From SVTX01 sp045632305 (GTDB taxonomy: Bacteria > Bacillota > Clostridia > Oscillospirales > CAG-272): a stretch of DNA of 14,758 bases. The translations under genes and the position numbers were made by a program. Positions 11,769-14,758 of the stretch are shown one piece after another. The stretch lies in assembly GCA_045632305.1 (NCBI GenBank), contig JAZQWL010000036.1, positions 1-14,758 on the forward strand. Direction: 5' to 3'. The notes below the pieces were generated by a model, which saw nothing but the letters and a program-made list of their open reading frames with translations, made no database searches and had not been told where the DNA came from. Positions within the stretch are counted from its first letter, which is position 1, and every line of letters begins with the position of its first letter.

Positions 11769-14696
11769 ATGAAAAGAAAGTTTATGGCTTTAGTATGTAT
11801 AATACTTTGTCTGTCTCTCGGTAGCTGTCTTGTTGTGTTTGGTGTAATTGATTCGAATGCTGCAAATACAACTGTTCCGAATTATTTTCTGAATTTTACG
11901 AATTCTGAGATCGAGTATGATTTAGGCGTTACTAATCAGCTGAATGTTGAATTTGCCGACGGCTATACCAAAATGACGTCTATGGGTACGGATCCTCATA
12001 TATATTTGCCCGTTCCTTCGGGAAACGTTAAGGATAACAGATATATTCTGATCATCTTCAGAACTACGTCCGCGGGCGGTGGAGAGCTGTATTGCGCTAA
12101 GGATGACGGTATCCCTATGGGAGAGTCCGATTCAACACGCTTATCGTGGTCGAGCTGGGAAGCTACGGGCGAATGGCAGACGATGATCTTGGATATTTCC
12201 AATATGTGTAAGAGCGGCGAGAAATTTACAAATTTCAGATTTGATCCATTTGCGGGCAGTTCAGTTGGCTCTTTTATTGATATTAAGTGCATAGCGGGAT
12301 TTGCAAGCAGATCTGCGGCAGAGGGCTTTGACCTTGATGAATATATAAATTATCTTGCAACACATCCCGTATGGGAGCAGCATCAGTACCGCGAGATGAA
12401 CACAAGATCGGGTGACGCCTATGAAGGAACTCTTAAATATACCGATAACGGTGACGGAACGGTAACGATCTCCTACGTTTACAATGGCGAGACGAAGAGC
12501 TATACGGTTCCCAACGATCCTCTTTATACAAGCGGTGGCTTTGCGGGAACTGATGATGTCGGACGCTCTCTTTACAACTCCAACACGGTTGGCGTTTACG
12601 GAGAAAACGGCGAGCATTACGTGGGCTTGTTCTACTTCTTGTGGATGGGCTCCCACGGTGATCCCGGCGTATACGATCTTACTAAAATTCAGCATTTGTA
12701 CGGCGCGAATGCCGCCAATGCAAATTACGTGGATCCCGCGACGGGTCAGCCGATCTACGCAGGTATAGGACAGATGCACTGGATGGGAGAGCCGCTTTTC
12801 GGCTATTACTATTCGTCGGACGAATGGGTAATGAGAAAGCACGTGGAGCTTCTCACCAATGCGGGCGTTGATTTCCTTTATATAGACGCTACGAACGGAA
12901 TCACTTATTCCGAGAGCGCAAAAAAGCTCATGGCAATTCTTCACGAATACAACGAAATGGGTTACAATGCGCCGAAGATCGTTTTCTATACGAATTCAAG
13001 CTCGGGCAATACGATAATAAATTTGTACCGAGATATATACAGAAAGAATCTTTATCCCGACACGTGGCTTTACGTCGACGGTAAGCCCTGTGTAATCGGT
13101 CATATCGATGACGTGCAAAATGCGGAGGTTAAGAGCTTCTTTACATACAAGGCGGCTCAGTGGCCTACTGAAGCGGCAAAGACGAACGGTTGGCCCTGGA
13201 TGGACTTCTCTTGGCCGCAGAGAGTTTTCCTTGATTCCGAGGGTAACAGAAGTGCGATCAGCGTATCCGTGGCACAGCATTGCGGATCGGTGGCGTTCAG
13301 TGATTCCGCATATTACTTCACACCTTATAACGAAAACAACCGAGGCCGAAGCTTCAAGGACGGTCAGTCGTGCTTTATGTACCGAAGAAAATTTGACGCT
13401 GACCCCACAATAACAAAGTACGGATATAACTTCCAGGCGCAGTGGGATTACGCGATAAAGCAGGACGTTCCTTACGTTCTCGTTACCGGATGGAACGAAT
13501 GGGTAGCCCAGCGTCAGGACGGACAGGCGCTTCGCGGAGATCCTAACAGAGTAGTCTTTATAGATACCGCCTCTATGGAATTCAGCCGAGATATTGAAAT
13601 GATGCGCGGCGGTTATTTTGATAACTACTACATGCAGCTTGTCATGAATATTCAGCGTCTGAAGGGTACGGCTCCCGTAATCATTCAGGACGCGCGCAAT
13701 CCGATAAATATCACCGCGGGCTTTGATCAGTGGAATAACGTACCGATCGAGTATGCTGATCCTACGGGAGATATGGCAAACCGAAACGGTATTGGATTTG
13801 GCAGAACCTATTACAGGGACAGCTCGGGACGAAACGATATTATTGCGTCCAAGGTTACCAATGATACAAATAACGTTTATTTCTACGTAAAGACCGAAGG
13901 AAACATCAAAAAGTACGATGAAAGCTCCTCGTGGATGCAGCTTTACGTAAATGCAGATCAGGATTCTGAGAGCGGATGGTACGGTTACGATTACATCGTG
14001 AATTACTCCGCAGAGCAGGATCTTGTAACGAACGTTGCAAAGTACAACGGACAGAATAATGAATATAGCTTCGTTGAGGTCGGAACGGTCAATTATGCAG
14101 TTACGGGTAACGAAATGATGATCTCCGTACCCCTTGAAATGCTTGGCATTGACCATTACAACGGAATTTGCCTTGAATTCAAGTGGTTTGATGCGGATTC
14201 CGGCGTATACGTTGACGAGATGGAGGATTTCTACACCTACGGTGATGCGGCTCCTCTCGGACGTCTCAATTACGTGTACCAGAACTGTCTTGCAGAGGAC
14301 GTAGATAAGTTTGCTCCCGACGAGCCCGTTGAAGATCCCACGGAGGAGACAACCTCCTCTCCTACAGAGGAAACAACCGATGGCGGCAGCACGGAGCCCG
14401 TGACTGACGGCAATACCGACGAGGGCACAGAGCCCGTAACCGACGGTAGCTCCGAGGTTAACACGGATGAGACGGGCGAGCCCGATACGAACGGATCTAC
14501 GGAAGACGTTACCGGCAGTGTTTCCGAAGAACCAACAGAGCCGCCAACGGCTCCTCCTGAGCAGGGAAGCTCTGACGGTAAAACGGATGATCCCCCAATG
14601 CCTCCGAGAAGCTGTGGATCGTTTGTGAGCGGCGCATGGGCAGTATTAGTGGCAATTTGCTTTGCATTTGTCGGCTTAAGACGAAAACGCGAATAA
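11769..14696 (+). CDS. Secreted GH71/GH99-like glycosidase with C-terminal cell-surface tail
   Basis: This is a 975-aa exported protein. Residues 1-31 form a signal peptide (likely cut after S-N-A; an alternative lipobox L-G-S-C20 exists). Residues 33-195 look like a beta-sandwich carbohydrate-binding module. A TIM-barrel catalytic region covers about 275-630 with V-G-L-F-Y-F-L-W at 285, A-G-V-D-F-L-Y-I-D373 and T-G-W-N-E577-W-V. The last pattern is typical of GH99/GH71-like enzymes, and E577 is a candidate catalytic residue. Residues about 650-845 resemble a CBM9/DOMON-like domain. Residues 851-944 are a Thr/Glu/Pro-rich linker with imperfect T-E-P-V-T-D-G repeats. The tail is S-C949-G-S, a hydrophobic stretch to L970, then R-R-K-R-E. 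There is no LPXTG. GAGGAG precedes ATG 11769; the earlier in-frame ATG at 11745 overlaps metA and lacks a signal-like start. The substrate is unknown. Confidence 0.8.
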   Translation: MKRKFMALVCIILCLSLGSCLVVFGVIDSNAANTTVPNYFLNFTNSEIEYDLGVTNQLNVEFADGYTKMTSMGTDPHIYLPVPSGNVKDNRYILIIFRTTSAGGGELYCAKDDGIPMGESDSTRLSWSSWEATGEWQTMILDISNMCKSGEKFTNFRFDPFAGSSVGSFIDIKCIAGFASRSAAEGFDLDEYINYLATHPVWEQHQYREMNTRSGDAYEGTLKYTDNGDGTVTISYVYNGETKSYTVPNDPLYTSGGFAGTDDVGRSLYNSNTVGVYGENGEHYVGLFYFLWMGSHGDPGVYDLTKIQHLYGANAANANYVDPATGQPIYAGIGQMHWMGEPLFGYYYSSDEWVMRKHVELLTNAGVDFLYIDATNGITYSESAKKLMAILHEYNEMGYNAPKIVFYTNSSSGNTIINLYRDIYRKNLYPDTWLYVDGKPCVIGHIDDVQNAEVKSFFTYKAAQWPTEAAKTNGWPWMDFSWPQRVFLDSEGNRSAISVSVAQHCGSVAFSDSAYYFTPYNENNRGRSFKDGQSCFMYRRKFDADPTITKYGYNFQAQWDYAIKQDVPYVLVTGWNEWVAQRQDGQALRGDPNRVVFIDTASMEFSRDIEMMRGGYFDNYYMQLVMNIQRLKGTAPVIIQDARNPINITAGFDQWNNVPIEYADPTGDMANRNGIGFGRTYYRDSSGRNDIIASKVTNDTNNVYFYVKTEGNIKKYDESSSWMQLYVNADQDSESGWYGYDYIVNYSAEQDLVTNVAKYNGQNNEYSFVEVGTVNYAVTGNEMMISVPLEMLGIDHYNGICLEFKWFDADSGVYVDEMEDFYTYGDAAPLGRLNYVYQNCLAEDVDKFAPDEPVEDPTEETTSSPTEETTDGGSTEPVTDGNTDEGTEPVTDGSSEVNTDETGEPDTNGSTEDVTGSVSEEPTEPPTAPPEQGSSDGKTDDPPMPPRSCGSFVSGAWAVLVAICFAFVGLRRKRE

Positions 14697-14699
14697 AAT

Positions 14700-14732
14700 A
14701 AAAAAGCAAGTGGAATTCCACTTGCTTTTTTT
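14700..14732 (+). terminator. Bidirectional intrinsic terminator after the glycosidase gene
   Basis: A 32-bp perfect palindrome (14700-14731) has six A's, GCAAGTGGAA and its mirror, then seven T's. It lies 3 bp after the glycosidase stop and ends the five-gene run. The A/T flanks would serve either strand. The remaining 26 bases of the window hold nothing recognisable. Confidence 0.93.
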
Positions 14733-14758
14733 ATTTATTACATAAGGTAGATGGGAAG

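Noticed and set aside
12996..14156. Long open frame of 386 codons on the minus strand
   Set aside because: It lies wholly antisense to the glycosidase, whose frame has clear domains. The minus-strand protein is low-complexity in character with no motif or ribosome binding site, so it is a shadow of codon bias.
14580..14696. LPXTG sortase signal at the glycosidase C-terminus
   Set aside because: The tail has a hydrophobic span and a basic end, but no LPXTG or close variant before it; C-G-S is found instead.

Overview
The window looks like part of a chromosome from an anaerobic, gut-type Clostridia (Oscillospirales/Ruminococcaceae-like). The evidence is the set of gene families: rubredoxin, reverse rubrerythrin, an Rrf2 regulator, a BspA-like leucine-rich lipoprotein, O-acetylhomoserine sulfhydrylase with MetA, and a small Cys-rich Clostridia protein. 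AGGAG-type ribosome binding sites and sigma-A promoters with 17-bp spacers support this. No tRNA, rRNA, CRISPR array, transposase or integrase is visible. No gene-free stretch exceeds 300 bases.

Layout. (a) 1-1234: a compact, AT-rich toxin-immunity cassette on the minus strand. It encodes a barnase-type RNase with a MuF-like N-terminal segment, followed by a barstar inhibitor with a 4-bp ATGA overlap. The cassette lies between two copies of the 3' end plus terminator of the rubredoxin gene. The right copy (1132-1234) belongs to the intact rubredoxin gene; the left copy (1-103) is a remnant. (b) 1190-2592: a minus-strand redox-stress block, Rrf2 regulator > reverse rubrerythrin > rubredoxin. 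It is driven by a perfect TTGACA-17-TATAAT promoter with an 11+11 bp near-perfect palindrome at the transcription start, probably the regulator's own operator. (c) 2778-5471: a divergent P2B-type Ca2+-transporting ATPase ending at a hairpin terminator. (d) 5608-7387: a three-gene nucleotide/nucleoside salvage operon (HD-domain phosphohydrolase, hexameric-type purine nucleoside phosphorylase, cytidine deaminase) with a good promoter. (e) 7427-7618: a small 4-Cys protein on the minus strand with its own consensus promoter and terminator. (f) 7711-14696: five closely packed plus-strand genes that look like one operon: a 4-TM membrane protein, a BspA-like lipoprotein, metY, metA, and a 975-aa secreted GH99-like glycosidase with a cell-surface tail. 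It ends at a 32-bp perfect-palindrome terminator.

How the genes work together: block (b) is an Fe/peroxide defence unit in which electrons pass through rubredoxin to the diiron rubrerythrin. Block (d) recycles purine and pyrimidine nucleosides. MetA (predicted acetyl-CoA-specific from Glu111) supplies O-acetylhomoserine to MetY for homocysteine synthesis. The points most worth a second look are the toxin-immunity cassette duplicating the rubredoxin 3' end, the missing catalytic Asp/Arg pair in the purine nucleoside phosphorylase, the Rrf2 operator, the shortened first Cys knuckle of rubredoxin, and the C-terminal CG-type sorting-like tail of the glycosidase.
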